From assembly GCF_000424445.1 (NCBI RefSeq), contig NZ_KE384187.1:156356-220355 (forward strand): 64,000 nucleotides of DNA, in the 5' to 3' direction. The notes beneath the pieces were generated by a model. The model saw nothing but the letters and a program-made list of their open reading frames with translations. It did not search any database and was not told the origin of the DNA. The translations under genes and the position numbers were made by a program. This document shows, piece after piece, positions 16,942 through 27,900 of this stretch. Within the stretch, counting starts at the first letter, position 1; every line of letters starts with the position of its first letter. The DNA comes from Oribacterium sp. NK2B42 (GTDB lineage Bacteria > Bacillota > Clostridia > Lachnospirales > Lachnospiraceae).

Positions 16942-19900
16942 GATCGAAATCATTCTCTATCGTGCTCCTCATCCTTTGCTGCCTGTTTGTTATCTTTCCT
17001 TCAGGACAGGCTCATGCAGAAGAGAAGACCGGCTACTGGCTTTTCACGGGAGCAGAAAAGGAAGATACTTCGGGAAACATCGATGTTTACGAAGAAGTAA
17101 ATGTAGACAGCGAAGTGGAATATGGCGGTGTTAAAGTCACCATGGTCTACGACGAAGAAATATATGGAATCAAAAAAGGTACAAAGCGCACGATTGTTTC
17201 CTCCTGGACAACTCCTGAATCCAAATACGGAGGCGAGGATACAGTTAGTTTGGATGTTACCCTTTCATGTAAAGACAACACTGAAGGAGCTACGTACTTT
17301 TCACCGGGCAACTTTAATGCCAAGATTATTTTCGATAACCGATCCAGTGATTATTTTCGCGATTCGGAGGGATCTTCCTATTACAATGTTGGTGAAGAAG
17401 GTTCCGAAACTTATTCAGAAAAGTTTTCCTGTAATTTAAGAGCCGGCAAAGAAGAAGGGGATAAGATGGAGATTGAAATCTCCTGCACCGGCGGAAAGGT
17501 GACCTATACCTATAAATGGATTGACACCACTCCGCAGGTAAAGTGTCGCTGGAATCTGAAGGATACACAAACAGAAGGCGCAAGGATTGTCCTGTCCACC
17601 TGGAATAACTACGGCAGTAAGGACTGGGAAGTTAAGGATCCCAATGATGTAGGAAGTGCCATGACCAGATATATCCATAAGGTATCTCCCGGAAGCTTCT
17701 CAACGAATTATACAGCCATTCAGTCGCTTTACTCTGCGACATTTGGACAGCTTATGGTTCCCGCAGGATTTTCCGCTACTTCGACCTGCACCTATACAGA
17801 ACCCAGGGATACTTACTACGCCGGAGATCTGATGGAGCTGACTCTGACAGCAAACGGTGTATATACTACGGTAGAATGTGATTTTGATGATAAATCCTGG
17901 ACCATGGACACATCTATAGGTGCGTACGTATCCTATACGTCCGCCAAGTCTTTGGATGAAGCCAAGAGCCATTCTTCAAGTAATCATACATGGCTTGAAT
18001 ATGAGAAAGGGGAAGATACAGTTCGCTCCAGCAAAGAAGCTCATTCCAACACCAAAAAGGTTTCCGTTGAAGTTGAGGACGCTTCCTATTACGGTCCGGA
18101 TTCTGAAAATCAGAGTTATATGGTTCTCAAAGTAAATAGTAACTCCGGATCCATGACGATAAGCTATATCTACCAGTGGGAAGCTTATGAAAACGTGAAT
18201 CCTGACAGCGGTGCGGGACAGGAAATCCCTGTTCCCGGCGGCTCCGATCTTACGGTAGGAGATGATGACAGTTTAATTGACAAAATTCATGATGAAGTAT
18301 TTAAAGATGCCAAGAATACTCCCGGAGAAGATGAGGGAACCAATATCCCTGCAGCCATATTTGTGACTGCAGCCGGAGGTGTCGCCGCAGCCGGGGCTGC
18401 TGGTGCTGCATCAGGCAAAAAGAAAAAGAAGGATAAGAAGAAGTCTACATTTAAACTGGCTGTAAATAAGAACTTTGGCAACACCATACGAAAGCAGGGA
18501 GCGCCGGTTTATGTTTATGCCCGCATCATTGAAGTAACACCTGAGGGACATGAGAAAACCAGAGAAGACCTTTCTGCAAACATTCAGATATATGCAGGAA
18601 GTGCAGGTATAGAGATTGAGGACGCCGGTATGACCGAGGGTTATCGTGCGGCAAGAGCATTTGCACCTAAATCTCAGGAGACAGAATGCATAATCGCTTT
18701 CAGGTTCAACTATGAAGGAAACAGCTTTACCGAAAATGTTCGTTTCTTCTTGGAAGAGCCTGCCATACATTTCTATCAGGAAAATCTGGCATGGCCGGCT
18801 AAGTGTAAAGATCCTGCAGAACTTCCGTTTACCCTGGTGGGATTCAATCCGGAAAACTGTAATATAGAAATCCGTATGTCGGAAGGCTCGCCCTACGATG
18901 CACAGCTGGTTCCCAGTGAAAATGATCCGGAAACCTTCTGGGCAGTCCTTTCAGATATCTGTACCAAGGACCAGGAAGCAGGTACTGTTGCCGAATCCTT
19001 CCTGATAGTCACTGTTTCTGACAATGAACTTTCCGTGGAAGAGAGATTCCCGGTAAGCCGTGTTGGTCTGGGACTTACATTTGCCATGCCCGCACTTAAC
19101 TGCTATCGTGTGCCGAAGAAGTCGGCAGAAGGAAAGAAGATAGCAGATCTCAGTATGAATGACTTTGAGGCAGCTACCACTGTGGCAAGGACCATGCTTA
19201 TACTCTTCGATGATAAGCAGAAACGTATAGTGCAGCTTCCGGCAAATCCGAAATTCGAACTTACACCTATACTGAATGATGATATTTCCAAGGAACGTAT
19301 AGATGCACTGGGAATGAAAACAAGACTTATGAAAGTCGAAGAGGGTTATTCCGAAGTTATATTCTATTGCGAAAAGGGCTGGCTTGAACCGCCTGTCCGT
19401 CTCAGGATGAATATTAAAGCTACCTGGGATTACGGTGAAGGGGAAGAAAAGAAGACCTACATCTGCGAGAAACCTGTTCTCATGCGTTCCCAGCCTCTTC
19501 GTAAGTACCAGAATGAGGATATGCGCACCAAGGAGTATCAGAACGATCGCGAAATCTCAGAAAAGCTGGACAGAATGACGGATATGATAATCCATAATAA
19601 CTGGTTCGAGGAACTGGCTGAACTATATGCCGAAGCCTATCTCATGAGGAAATACTACAGTGATTTATATGGATATGATGCCATAAAGGTGGCACAGGTA
19701 CTTGGTGCCTTCAATGAGGCCCTTGGTTTTCGTCAGCAGAGGCTTGAAGCAATTGCCGAAAGGGATAATTACAGGGCGGATAAGAAGAGAGATGGTCTTA
19801 TCCATGAAATTGCGTTCCGGGCAAAGGCACTGGACAGTTTCCCTATAATATGTGCGCGCATTGCACTGGCTGTAGGAACAGCAGGTGCTTCTGAAATAAT

Positions 19901-21518
19901 ACTGACTCCTCTTGATATAATAAAGTCCGGTGTTGAATATACGGATGAGAACCTGCCAAGAGAACAGACTACCTGGGGAAAGCTCTGGGCAGGGGTTAAA
20001 CCACTGGTGTTAAATGCAGTAATAGGAGCCGGATTAAAATATGGCACAGCAGGTGCTGTATGGTTAGGTAATAAAACCGGAGTCACCCAGGCAGCTAAAA
20101 AAGTTGTACCTGTAATAGCAAGATATACGTTAAAACCACTTTCAAAGATTTCTATACTTCCGAAATCCTTGAAGAACGAAATAAAAGAGGTCGGTAAATA
20201 TTTTGATGAAATGGCCGAAAGAGTTGATGACTGCGATCCAAGAAGTCTGAAGGGTAATGCTGCCGCAGCTGAAGAAGCAATGGAGAAGGCTATATTACAG
20301 GGTAAGAACGCTGCAGACGATATCCTGAAGAATATTTCCGGTGACCTTACACAGCTTGAAAAACTTGAAGAGCTTGCACTAAAGGCCGGCAACAAAGAAG
20401 GCTCGGATCTTCTTAAGGGTCTCAAGGCTGCCATTGATAACTACAGGCTTTCAGGAAATTCATCACTTGCCGAGGGAGCTCTGCGTGAAAACATCGTAAA
20501 GATGTGCAGAAATAAGTACGCAATCGAGCAGTTTATACGTGAGAACCCGGGCCAGGCGGATATTTATAGGAAGCTGTTCACAAAATACAGGGATAAGTTC
20601 TTCTATGAGCCACTTAAGAAGGAATCAAGACAGTACATTGCGGATATGCTGGGCTGCAGCCTGGATGATATCCAGATAAAGAGTGTTTCTGGAAATACCA
20701 GCAAGGCACTTGAGGAAGGATTCACCATCGGTCATGACCTGGATGTGACATTTATATACAGGAGTAAGGATGGAAAGAAACTTATAGAGCTTCCACAGTC
20801 TATCGCTGAGGATGCACTGTATAAAACCGGCTGTAAAAAAGCAGGGTTTAACTTTAAGAGCCTTGGCGAAGCAAAGGAATACGCAGAATCCCTGCAGCTT
20901 CACGCCTGTCAGCCATCGGATGCCGAAAGACTGCCTGAAGTTGAAAAGATACTGGATAGATATTACAGAAATGCACAGCTTAAACCGGAATCTATTCAGA
21001 AATTCAAAAATGCAGAGATGTATAAGACCTATTCCATGTATGAAAAGAGTGCAGAAACAATCAAACAACTCGTTCCAACAAAAGAGGAAGCAGCAAAGCT
21101 TGCTACAAAACTTGATGATATCTTAAAAGGTAAGGCGGCCGCAGGAGATGCAGAACGAGTTCTCATCGATAGTGTCGCCAATATGAATGATGCCTACCGC
21201 GCAGCATCCAAGGCCGGTGGACTTGTGACCAACAAGGGTATCGGAGCTATAACGGTAAGCGGTAGTTCCGGGCTTAATTCAGAATTCCACACTATAATGG
21301 GAGTCTGCAATAGAGTAAAGACAGGAGATGCCAGCTTCGTCAGGGCAAACAGGGCATTTGCCCAAATGGGACATAACACTGAATCTGCTTTTCATAATGC
21401 TTTTTCACAGATGGAAGGTGTTAATAAACACCTTGGTGTATCAAATTTAATGGAAAATGTAAGTATCGGAGCCTCAGCTGCAGGTTCAGCCATGGCTGGA
21501 AGAAGTGATTCGAAGTGA
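16938..21518 (+). CDS. Giant type-I membrane protein with beta-rich ectodomain and large cytoplasmic part
   Basis: This is a 1526-residue protein. A Sec signal (1-27, ending QAHAEE) is followed by an ectodomain (28-460) rich in Ser, Thr, Tyr and Asp with two similar beta-sandwich-like halves. A Gly/Ala membrane segment starts near 469 and is followed by a Lys run (GKKKKKDKKK), the signature of a stop-transfer. The remaining 1030 residues would be cytoplasmic: beta-rich modules (500-850), helical segments with two Gly/Ala hydrophobic stretches (970-1060), and a region with GFTIGHDLDVTFIYR near 1265 that resembles a nucleotidyltransferase-type Asp-x-Asp site. No family is recognised with confidence. 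It overlaps the preceding gene by 4 bases and belongs to the cluster operon. Confidence 0.7.
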   Translation: MRSKSFSIVLLILCCLFVIFPSGQAHAEEKTGYWLFTGAEKEDTSGNIDVYEEVNVDSEVEYGGVKVTMVYDEEIYGIKKGTKRTIVSSWTTPESKYGGEDTVSLDVTLSCKDNTEGATYFSPGNFNAKIIFDNRSSDYFRDSEGSSYYNVGEEGSETYSEKFSCNLRAGKEEGDKMEIEISCTGGKVTYTYKWIDTTPQVKCRWNLKDTQTEGARIVLSTWNNYGSKDWEVKDPNDVGSAMTRYIHKVSPGSFSTNYTAIQSLYSATFGQLMVPAGFSATSTCTYTEPRDTYYAGDLMELTLTANGVYTTVECDFDDKSWTMDTSIGAYVSYTSAKSLDEAKSHSSSNHTWLEYEKGEDTVRSSKEAHSNTKKVSVEVEDASYYGPDSENQSYMVLKVNSNSGSMTISYIYQWEAYENVNPDSGAGQEIPVPGGSDLTVGDDDSLIDKIHDEVFKDAKNTPGEDEGTNIPAAIFVTAAGGVAAAGAAGAASGKKKKKDKKKSTFKLAVNKNFGNTIRKQGAPVYVYARIIEVTPEGHEKTREDLSANIQIYAGSAGIEIEDAGMTEGYRAARAFAPKSQETECIIAFRFNYEGNSFTENVRFFLEEPAIHFYQENLAWPAKCKDPAELPFTLVGFNPENCNIEIRMSEGSPYDAQLVPSENDPETFWAVLSDICTKDQEAGTVAESFLIVTVSDNELSVEERFPVSRVGLGLTFAMPALNCYRVPKKSAEGKKIADLSMNDFEAATTVARTMLILFDDKQKRIVQLPANPKFELTPILNDDISKERIDALGMKTRLMKVEEGYSEVIFYCEKGWLEPPVRLRMNIKATWDYGEGEEKKTYICEKPVLMRSQPLRKYQNEDMRTKEYQNDREISEKLDRMTDMIIHNNWFEELAELYAEAYLMRKYYSDLYGYDAIKVAQVLGAFNEALGFRQQRLEAIAERDNYRADKKRDGLIHEIAFRAKALDSFPIICARIALAVGTAGASEIILTPLDIIKSGVEYTDENLPREQTTWGKLWAGVKPLVLNAVIGAGLKYGTAGAVWLGNKTGVTQAAKKVVPVIARYTLKPLSKISILPKSLKNEIKEVGKYFDEMAERVDDCDPRSLKGNAAAAEEAMEKAILQGKNAADDILKNISGDLTQLEKLEELALKAGNKEGSDLLKGLKAAIDNYRLSGNSSLAEGALRENIVKMCRNKYAIEQFIRENPGQADIYRKLFTKYRDKFFYEPLKKESRQYIADMLGCSLDDIQIKSVSGNTSKALEEGFTIGHDLDVTFIYRSKDGKKLIELPQSIAEDALYKTGCKKAGFNFKSLGEAKEYAESLQLHACQPSDAERLPEVEKILDRYYRNAQLKPESIQKFKNAEMYKTYSMYEKSAETIKQLVPTKEEAAKLATKLDDILKGKAAAGDAERVLIDSVANMNDAYRAASKAGGLVTNKGIGAITVSGSSGLNSEFHTIMGVCNRVKTGDASFVRANRAFAQMGHNTESAFHNAFSQMEGVNKHLGVSNLMENVSIGASAAGSAMAGRSDSK

Positions 21519-21555
21519 TGATCAATTAGCTTAATAGAAACAGAGAGGTTGTTGA

Positions 21556-22770
21556 ATGATACCTGATCCACGAGTTATTACGAGAGCTATTAATAAAAGA
21601 AAAGCTACAACGGTAATGTTAATTACTGCATTATCCATAGCGCCGGTATTTTCTTCATATGCAGATACGCAGGGGATTTTTGAATTGAACCTGGAAACAT
21701 ATCCTACAGTTCCGGCTGCTAACGATATTTTGCAAAAAGCATTTTCCGATAACTCCGATTCGGAATCGGAAACAATCGGAATCCTTGCGGAAGCCAATGT
21801 CTCTGATTTGGGTACAACTGGAATCCTTACTGATACTAATTCTTCTGTTGCAGAAACAACGGGAGTACTTGCTGAAACCACTGTCTCCTTCGCAGAAACA
21901 ACGGAGACATCTAAGGAAACAGCAGATACAGTTGTGGAAACGACGGAGGTAGCTAAGGGAATAACCGAGACCGTAGAGGAGACGGAAACCTCCGCTATAG
22001 ATTCGGCTGATATGTCGCAAACCAATATTGGTTCGACAGTACCGGCAGACTATTTTAAAACAGAAGAGGAACTTCTTTGGGAACTTGAGAACAAAGCGTG
22101 GATTGAAGAACAGTTAAGGCTTCAGAATGAAGCTCTTCACGCCCTTCAGATAGGAGAATTTTTTAAGGATTCTGTTCTTGTGGGAGATTCGGTGGCAGAG
22201 GGCTTTAACTTATATGCCATGAGAAATCCTGCATTTCCGATATTCCAAAATCTTAAGTTCCTTACGAAGGTAAGTTATTCGGTTCACAATGCCTTTATGT
22301 CGAGTTCCTATAATCCCAGATTCCAGGGAGCGCAGATGTATGCCTGGGATTCCATGAGGCTTATGGGGATAAAACATGCTTATACCTTTTTTGGCCTTAA
22401 TGATCTGGGTTCAGGCGTCGACAACACAGTGGCACAGTATCTTAAGTATATCGCAAGGGTACAGCAGGAGATTCCCGATATAAAGATCACTATAGTGAGT
22501 ACAACACCTATGTATAAGGGATCCGAAAAAAAGGTCCTCAACAATGCCAACATCCGGGCGCTGAACGCAGAGATGGCAGAACTGGCAGCCCAAAACGGTT
22601 GGGGATATATAGATGTAGCCTCAAGGCTCTGCGACAGTGACGGATGTCTGGCAAAGCAGTATTGCAGCGACAAGTATGTTCATCAGAATAATTCCGCATA
22701 CCAAATTTGGCAGGCGGCCTTTGAGGAGTATGCGGAGGCGCATCTTGAGGATTCTTATAACAACGCTTAA
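21556..22770 (+). CDS. Secreted SGNH/GDSL-like hydrolase
   Basis: This is a 404-residue protein with a signal sequence (residues 15-36). A Thr/Glu-rich linker (60-165) contains degenerate repeats (ETIGILAE, TTGILTD, TTGVLAE). A C-terminal SGNH-like domain (190-400) follows. Candidate active-site blocks are VGDSVAEG (Ser212), FFGLND (Gly280, Asn282) and DKYVHQN (Asp372, His376; the spacing is one residue longer than the usual DxxH). Such enzymes remove acyl groups from sugars or lipids; the target here is unknown, possibly cell-surface glycan. GAGAGG lies 7 bases before the ATG. It is the third gene of the cluster. Confidence 0.75.
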   Translation: MIPDPRVITRAINKRKATTVMLITALSIAPVFSSYADTQGIFELNLETYPTVPAANDILQKAFSDNSDSESETIGILAEANVSDLGTTGILTDTNSSVAETTGVLAETTVSFAETTETSKETADTVVETTEVAKGITETVEETETSAIDSADMSQTNIGSTVPADYFKTEEELLWELENKAWIEEQLRLQNEALHALQIGEFFKDSVLVGDSVAEGFNLYAMRNPAFPIFQNLKFLTKVSYSVHNAFMSSSYNPRFQGAQMYAWDSMRLMGIKHAYTFFGLNDLGSGVDNTVAQYLKYIARVQQEIPDIKITIVSTTPMYKGSEKKVLNNANIRALNAEMAELAAQNGWGYIDVASRLCDSDGCLAKQYCSDKYVHQNNSAYQIWQAAFEEYAEAHLEDSYNNA

Positions 22771-22869
22771 AAATGTTGATGAAAATGTTAGATAAGTGTT
22801 TTTGTGATTATCTTTCAATGAGTATCTTTGGTATCCATGGATGCCGGTTTTAGCAGGAAAGGGGTAACG

Positions 22870-23862
22870 ATGAAAATATTTAATTTATACGGAAAGAGCA
22901 TGGATTCTACCACCAATAAAACCCGTTGTGCTGTGGCAGGAAAGACTAAAATACCTGCTCTGTTAAGCTTATCGTTAATGTTTATGGTTTTCACGGCATT
23001 CTCTGCATTTGCCTTCAAAGACGGCGATTCAAGGGAATATATTGAAAACTATATGAAGGAACAGTGCTACCATGCCGGCAAAGACGGTACCTGGGAAGAG
23101 TATACTGACGGCTCCTGGGTATTCCATAAAAATAGTGGCTATGATGCCGTACTTGAATGGGTGGAAGACGGCGGAAAATATTATTTCTGTGGAGCACAGC
23201 ATCGCCTGGAAAGCAATATGTACACAAGCTGGGGACTGTATGTGGGAGAAGATGGTGCATATGATCCGGAAAAAGAGGTTTGGCTGAAGGAGGCAAGACC
23301 CGGACAGGGTGTAACTTATTCCAACGGCGATGTAAGCTATACCTTCGACTACCACGATGATCAGGATAAGTACTCTTTCTGTACGGTAAAGGTAAAGACC
23401 AAAACCTCCGAGGGAACAGAAACAGAATCCTACAAAATGGATTTAAGTGGTAATAATACCTTTATGATCTATGAAAACAGATACTGGCTGCCTGAATCAA
23501 CATTGTCTGTTATGCCATCCGGCGATGAAATAAATGTATGTGTAAATGGTGTGACAACAACCTATAAGGCTGACAGTAAAGATGCCATTGATCTTTCATT
23601 TGTATACAAGGAAACAGCCTATGCCAAAAACTGGGAGGAGCGTATGTTGCTGGGCGCCGGTGCTCAGGGTGGCAAGGCTGAAGGAACAGGAACAGGCAAT
23701 ACAGCCGGACCAAACAAAACCGGCGTAGCAAATACAAAGGCTCAAAAGAAAAGTGACTCAGAGAATAAGACTGTATCCGAAAAAAAGAGTGACTCCAAAA
23801 AAAAGAGTGTTTCCGAAAAAATGAGTGGTTTTGATGACGATGAAGACGCGATAAGCAAGTGA
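22870..23862 (+). CDS. Secreted protein with cell-wall-binding-like repeats
   Basis: This is a 330-residue protein. A long N-terminal region of about 26 residues precedes the hydrophobic signal core (PALLSLSLMFMVFTAFSAFA). Residues 65-135 contain Trp/Tyr/Gly motifs (GTWEEYTDGSWVFHK, VEDGGKYYFCG, SWGLYVGEDGAYD) that resemble the wall-binding-type repeats in the last protein of the cluster. The C-terminal 65 residues are low-complexity Lys/Ser repeats (KKSDSENKTVSEKKSDSKK). AGGAAAGGGG is 6 bases before ATG 22870, so an upstream ATG at 22828 is not used. The product probably coats the surface or binds the envelope. No enzyme motif is seen. Confidence 0.65.
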   Translation: MKIFNLYGKSMDSTTNKTRCAVAGKTKIPALLSLSLMFMVFTAFSAFAFKDGDSREYIENYMKEQCYHAGKDGTWEEYTDGSWVFHKNSGYDAVLEWVEDGGKYYFCGAQHRLESNMYTSWGLYVGEDGAYDPEKEVWLKEARPGQGVTYSNGDVSYTFDYHDDQDKYSFCTVKVKTKTSEGTETESYKMDLSGNNTFMIYENRYWLPESTLSVMPSGDEINVCVNGVTTTYKADSKDAIDLSFVYKETAYAKNWEERMLLGAGAQGGKAEGTGTGNTAGPNKTGVANTKAQKKSDSENKTVSEKKSDSKKKSVSEKMSGFDDDEDAISK

Positions 23863-23945
23863 CGAAATATATATGCTGATTAGATACACACCTGTGTTGG
23901 ATATTCAGAATCAATAATAGCGTTAATAGAAGATGAGGTAACGAT

Positions 23946-24947
23946 ATGTTCTGTACAAATTGCGGTAACAATATACCTGATGATTCAAGCTTCTGTCCTA
24001 ACTGCGGTACTCCTGTAAAGATGAGACCGGACACATCCGGAGTCCAGCCAAATCCAAACCTTCAAAACACCGGCACAACCTTTGGGGCAGCTCAGGGGCA
24101 GTACAATGCAAATCAGCAGCCAATGGGAAATACCGGCACAAATGGTGTGTCATTTGGAGGCTCCCAGGGGCAGTATACCGGAATGCCTTCCGGAAATCCT
24201 TCCATGGAGAACCAGTACATGGGAGGTTCCCAGGGACAGTATACAAATATGCCTTCCGGCAATTCCTCGATGGGAAACCAATACACAGAAAATTCCACCG
24301 CATCAAACGGTGAGCCTGTGCTGATTCAGGATCCTTCACTTCCTGAAGGTATCTTCCGCGACAGTAACGGTGCCTTCCACTGGCAGTACGAGCTTAACAT
24401 GATCACCAATCCCGTAATTCTTTTTTTGATCATCAAACTCTTCTTCGGAATTTGTTTCGGAGTAGGACTAATGATGGCACTTATGATGATCATAGTGGAT
24501 GGTGATTTTGAAGAAGCAATTAAGACCCTTCTGATAGTAACCTTCGGAATAGGCGGATTGATGGTGGTACTTGGCATCATCGCCTACTTCATAATCGTTG
24601 CCATAAAGGGCGGAAAATATACTGTTGTACATACAATGGATGAAACCTCCGTACAGCACCTTCAGACTCCTGCCGAAAAGGATCAGAGTAAGAAAATGAG
24701 AACCCTCCTTTTCGTTATGGGAATGCTGAGTGATAGTCCCTCAGCCGTAGGTCTTTCCATGGGTGCGAGAGATGAGATGGAATCCGAGTACAAAGATGTG
24801 AAAAAGGTCATTGCCTCAAGAAGGCAGGATCTCATAAAGGTAAACAATGTGCTTCAGCATAACCACATTTATGCTTACCCTCATCAGTACGAATTTGTTT
24901 TTAACTTTATAGCCTCCCATTGTCCCAATGCAAAAATAAAAAGGTAA
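23946..24947 (+). CDS. Zinc-ribbon membrane protein with GQY-rich repeats
   Basis: This is a 333-residue protein. Residues 1-24 form a zinc ribbon (MFCTNCG...FCPNCGTP). Residues 30-125 are Gly/Gln/Asn/Tyr-rich with two perfect-length 22-residue repeats (GGSQGQYTGMPSGN and GGSQGQYTNMPSGN). Two long hydrophobic segments (about 155-185 and 195-223) form a hairpin in the membrane. The C-terminal 110 residues are charged and cytoplasmic. The ribosome site (GATGAGGTAACG) is good. It is the fourth of the small-spaced cluster genes that carry cytoplasmic N-termini or signals. The role is unknown; the low-complexity linker suggests clustering with the other ribbon proteins. Confidence 0.7.
   Translation: MFCTNCGNNIPDDSSFCPNCGTPVKMRPDTSGVQPNPNLQNTGTTFGAAQGQYNANQQPMGNTGTNGVSFGGSQGQYTGMPSGNPSMENQYMGGSQGQYTNMPSGNSSMGNQYTENSTASNGEPVLIQDPSLPEGIFRDSNGAFHWQYELNMITNPVILFLIIKLFFGICFGVGLMMALMMIIVDGDFEEAIKTLLIVTFGIGGLMVVLGIIAYFIIVAIKGGKYTVVHTMDETSVQHLQTPAEKDQSKKMRTLLFVMGMLSDSPSAVGLSMGARDEMESEYKDVKKVIASRRQDLIKVNNVLQHNHIYAYPHQYEFVFNFIASHCPNAKIKR
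24156..24287 (+). repeat. Two 66-bp tandem coding repeats
   Basis: 24156-24221 and 24222-24287 are adjacent in-frame repeats (about 80% identical) that encode the GGSQGQYT units. Confidence 0.85.
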
Positions 24948-24993
24948 CTTTTCCCGTCCCGTATTGATATGATCCCCTTCGAGAGGTAATACT

Positions 24994-27900
24994 ATGGACC
25001 GATTTTGCCGATTTTGTGGAAACAAACTTAAAGAAACCTCTGTATTCTGCAGAAAATGTGGAAAACAAGTTACTGAAGGTGCAGATACCGTCAAGAGCCC
25101 TGATACTGCGAAAGCGGAGACCGGCGAAAACATTAGCACTGCGAATGCAACGGCCGATGGAAACATTAACTCTGTAAATCCGGTGAAGATCCAGCCTTCT
25201 TCGCAGGAAGACACAAAATTCTGCAAAAGCTGCGGCAAAAAGATCCGTGCCGGTGCAGAATTCTGTAATTACTGTGGCTTCAAAACAAAAAAGAAAAAGG
25301 TTCAGACTCCCGACCCGGCTAATGTCAACAGTCCCGTCAATAGCCGGGGAAACTATGCCCCTGGAGGAAATTCCGGCGTCAGTCATTCCGGTGATAATAA
25401 TGTCTACAGGCATATGCCGCAAAGGAAGTCCATTAAACCTGTAATAGCCTTTGTTCTTGTTGCGGCCATACTTTGTGTGACTCTTGTAAAACCCGGGTTC
25501 GTAAGGACGTATCTTCAATACAGACTTTTTTCCGGCAATCCTGAGGGAAACTCCACAACTTCCAACGATACAGGCAAAACCGGAACAGTTAAAAAATCCT
25601 CAGGAAAAGGATCAAAAACCGGAACCGAAAATAATAACAACAACGGAACCCCCCAAAGCGTCCTGTTAACTGCATCAGAAGATGACTGGATAGAGGATAG
25701 GGGTGATATCCTGCTTACCCAGGAAAACTCTCCAGGAGCTGTAGCCCTTATTCCTATACGTTACAGCGAATCTGAAATAGAAGCAGTGACTCCTCTTACA
25801 GCAACCGTTAATCAGGATTCAACCCATGCTGAAGTATCAACCTCCAGAGGTCAGGTAACTGTGGATTTCTGGGACTGGAATCTGACAGAAACAGATGACA
25901 CTCTGATGGTCAGAGAACTACCGGTTCGTACGGACAGTGAAACAGGCACAGAAATAGTTGCCTATGATTTCTCCATGTCTTCCGGAATCCATGAGTTCAT
26001 GACATCAAATCATATACGCATTCCAAGAACCGCATCTGAAAACCAGGAATGCGATGTAGTGTGGTTCGATCCGGAATTAGGTCGTTGGGAGTCGGCTCCC
26101 TTTGAGTATAGTGAAGACGGGACCTGCTATGATGTTTATCTTGATCATTTTACTAATGTAGCCGAAAGAAAGGAAAACGAGGACAATTATTACACAAAAG
26201 GCAAAAACGGTAATACGCCTTTTATTGAGATAAGAGCAACGCAAATAGGTAATCAGTATTCCGATAAATCTGATAACGCAATTAATCCTGTAAAAGTTAC
26301 GGCGTCCAGTGTCAAGGGATATTTCAGTGCCAATCAGGATTTAAGTCACTTTTTATATGATCCGCCAGGGGAATCCGGAAATGTAGGATATGTTTCGGAT
26401 CTTTACGGAGTTGATTCTGCAATCAGTGGCATGTCTAAAGTGCTAAATGTTGATACTTGGACACCTGCATCGGCCCTCCAGAAAAAGTTAGACTGGAAAG
26501 ATCCAACTATGAACAAAATCGGTTTGGGTCTCGTATTATGCAAGGTTTTTTACCAGTATTTCAATGGGCGTTCTTTTTATAACGCATTAAAGGATAATAG
26601 CGTAGACCTTGCAGTAGGAGCAACAAGTGTATCTTTAAATTATTCTCCTGCTATAACCAAGTGGATGGGAAGAAAACTGATAGCCAGATGGATGTACAGT
26701 AGTCTCGGAACCTCCTTTTTTAGTCGAGCTATGAATTACGCTACTGTTCTTGGAATGAAATCTGTAATTGCCTTACCGGTTCTTGCAAAAGCAATCACCA
26801 TCATGTGCGTTCTTGCAAGTGCTTACAGCGCTATCAACTTTATTGTCGGCCAATCTCTTCCTAATACAGAAGTTGATCCCTATATGCATATGTACCAGCT
26901 GTATCTCGAGAAAGTTCCCGTAACTGTCAATGGTTATAGTGGTCTCACCATAAGAAACACCCAAAAATTTAACGAAGCACTTCTTGATATCATTCGCAGT
27001 TCTAAAACCTCTGATCCGGAAAAAATGATGGAGGATATAGCCTCCCTGTTTGAAGGGTATTTTAATCATTTTTTTAATCTGAGTTTTGAAGAACAGAAAA
27101 AATGGTATGACAGCTGTAAAAACCGGATATATGGTGGTGCGGCTCAGGCAAGCGCAACCGCCTATAATCCGAAAGCTCTTGATTATAAAGGAATATCAGA
27201 AAAAGATAAGGAGCATTATATAAAGGTCCACTCGGATTGGCTTCATGAGCGAGCAGACAAATTTCTCCAAACGGTACTATGGGATGATTATGAGAAAATG
27301 CAGGTTGAGTTTCTTAATCACCTTCAGAAAGAAGTTGTTCCTGATATGAACCGGTACATGTTATTCCACGTTGAAGACGAGGCCTTGAATGCCGGCAGGG
27401 AAGGAAAAAAGAAGCTTACCTTTGATAAATCAAGCTATTCCAGATTCAGCGACGAGAAATCCAAAATGGACTATTTTAATGAGCATTATATCTGGTTTTA
27501 CATGAAGAATCCGAAGACTGCAGAACGTGAATATATAACAGGCCCTCAGTTTAAACCTGCCAACAGGAGTATTAACGATTACACATTAACGGACTTTCAG
27601 CCATATCCAATAAAAGATTCAGATATCGTGTTTGCCTGTACGAAATATCATTATCTCCAGATGGGGGCTCCTGATGGCATAATGTTTATTGGAGACGATT
27701 CGGCAATGATGCCTGATATACCGGTAGATTTTACTATACCGAAGTCGGATGATCTGCTCATTAATGTCATGATAACCATAAAGCCCGAAGAAATTTACGG
27801 AACCTGGGAAGTCACGACCGACATGAGTGACATGAATTACGGAAATCTGGATGCTATGGTGGGTGTCATGAATCAGGCCGTGGGATACATGAGCGGTCAG

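Noticed and set aside
24156-24287. CRISPR-like array
   Set aside because: Only two in-frame 66-bp units without spacers, inside a coding sequence.
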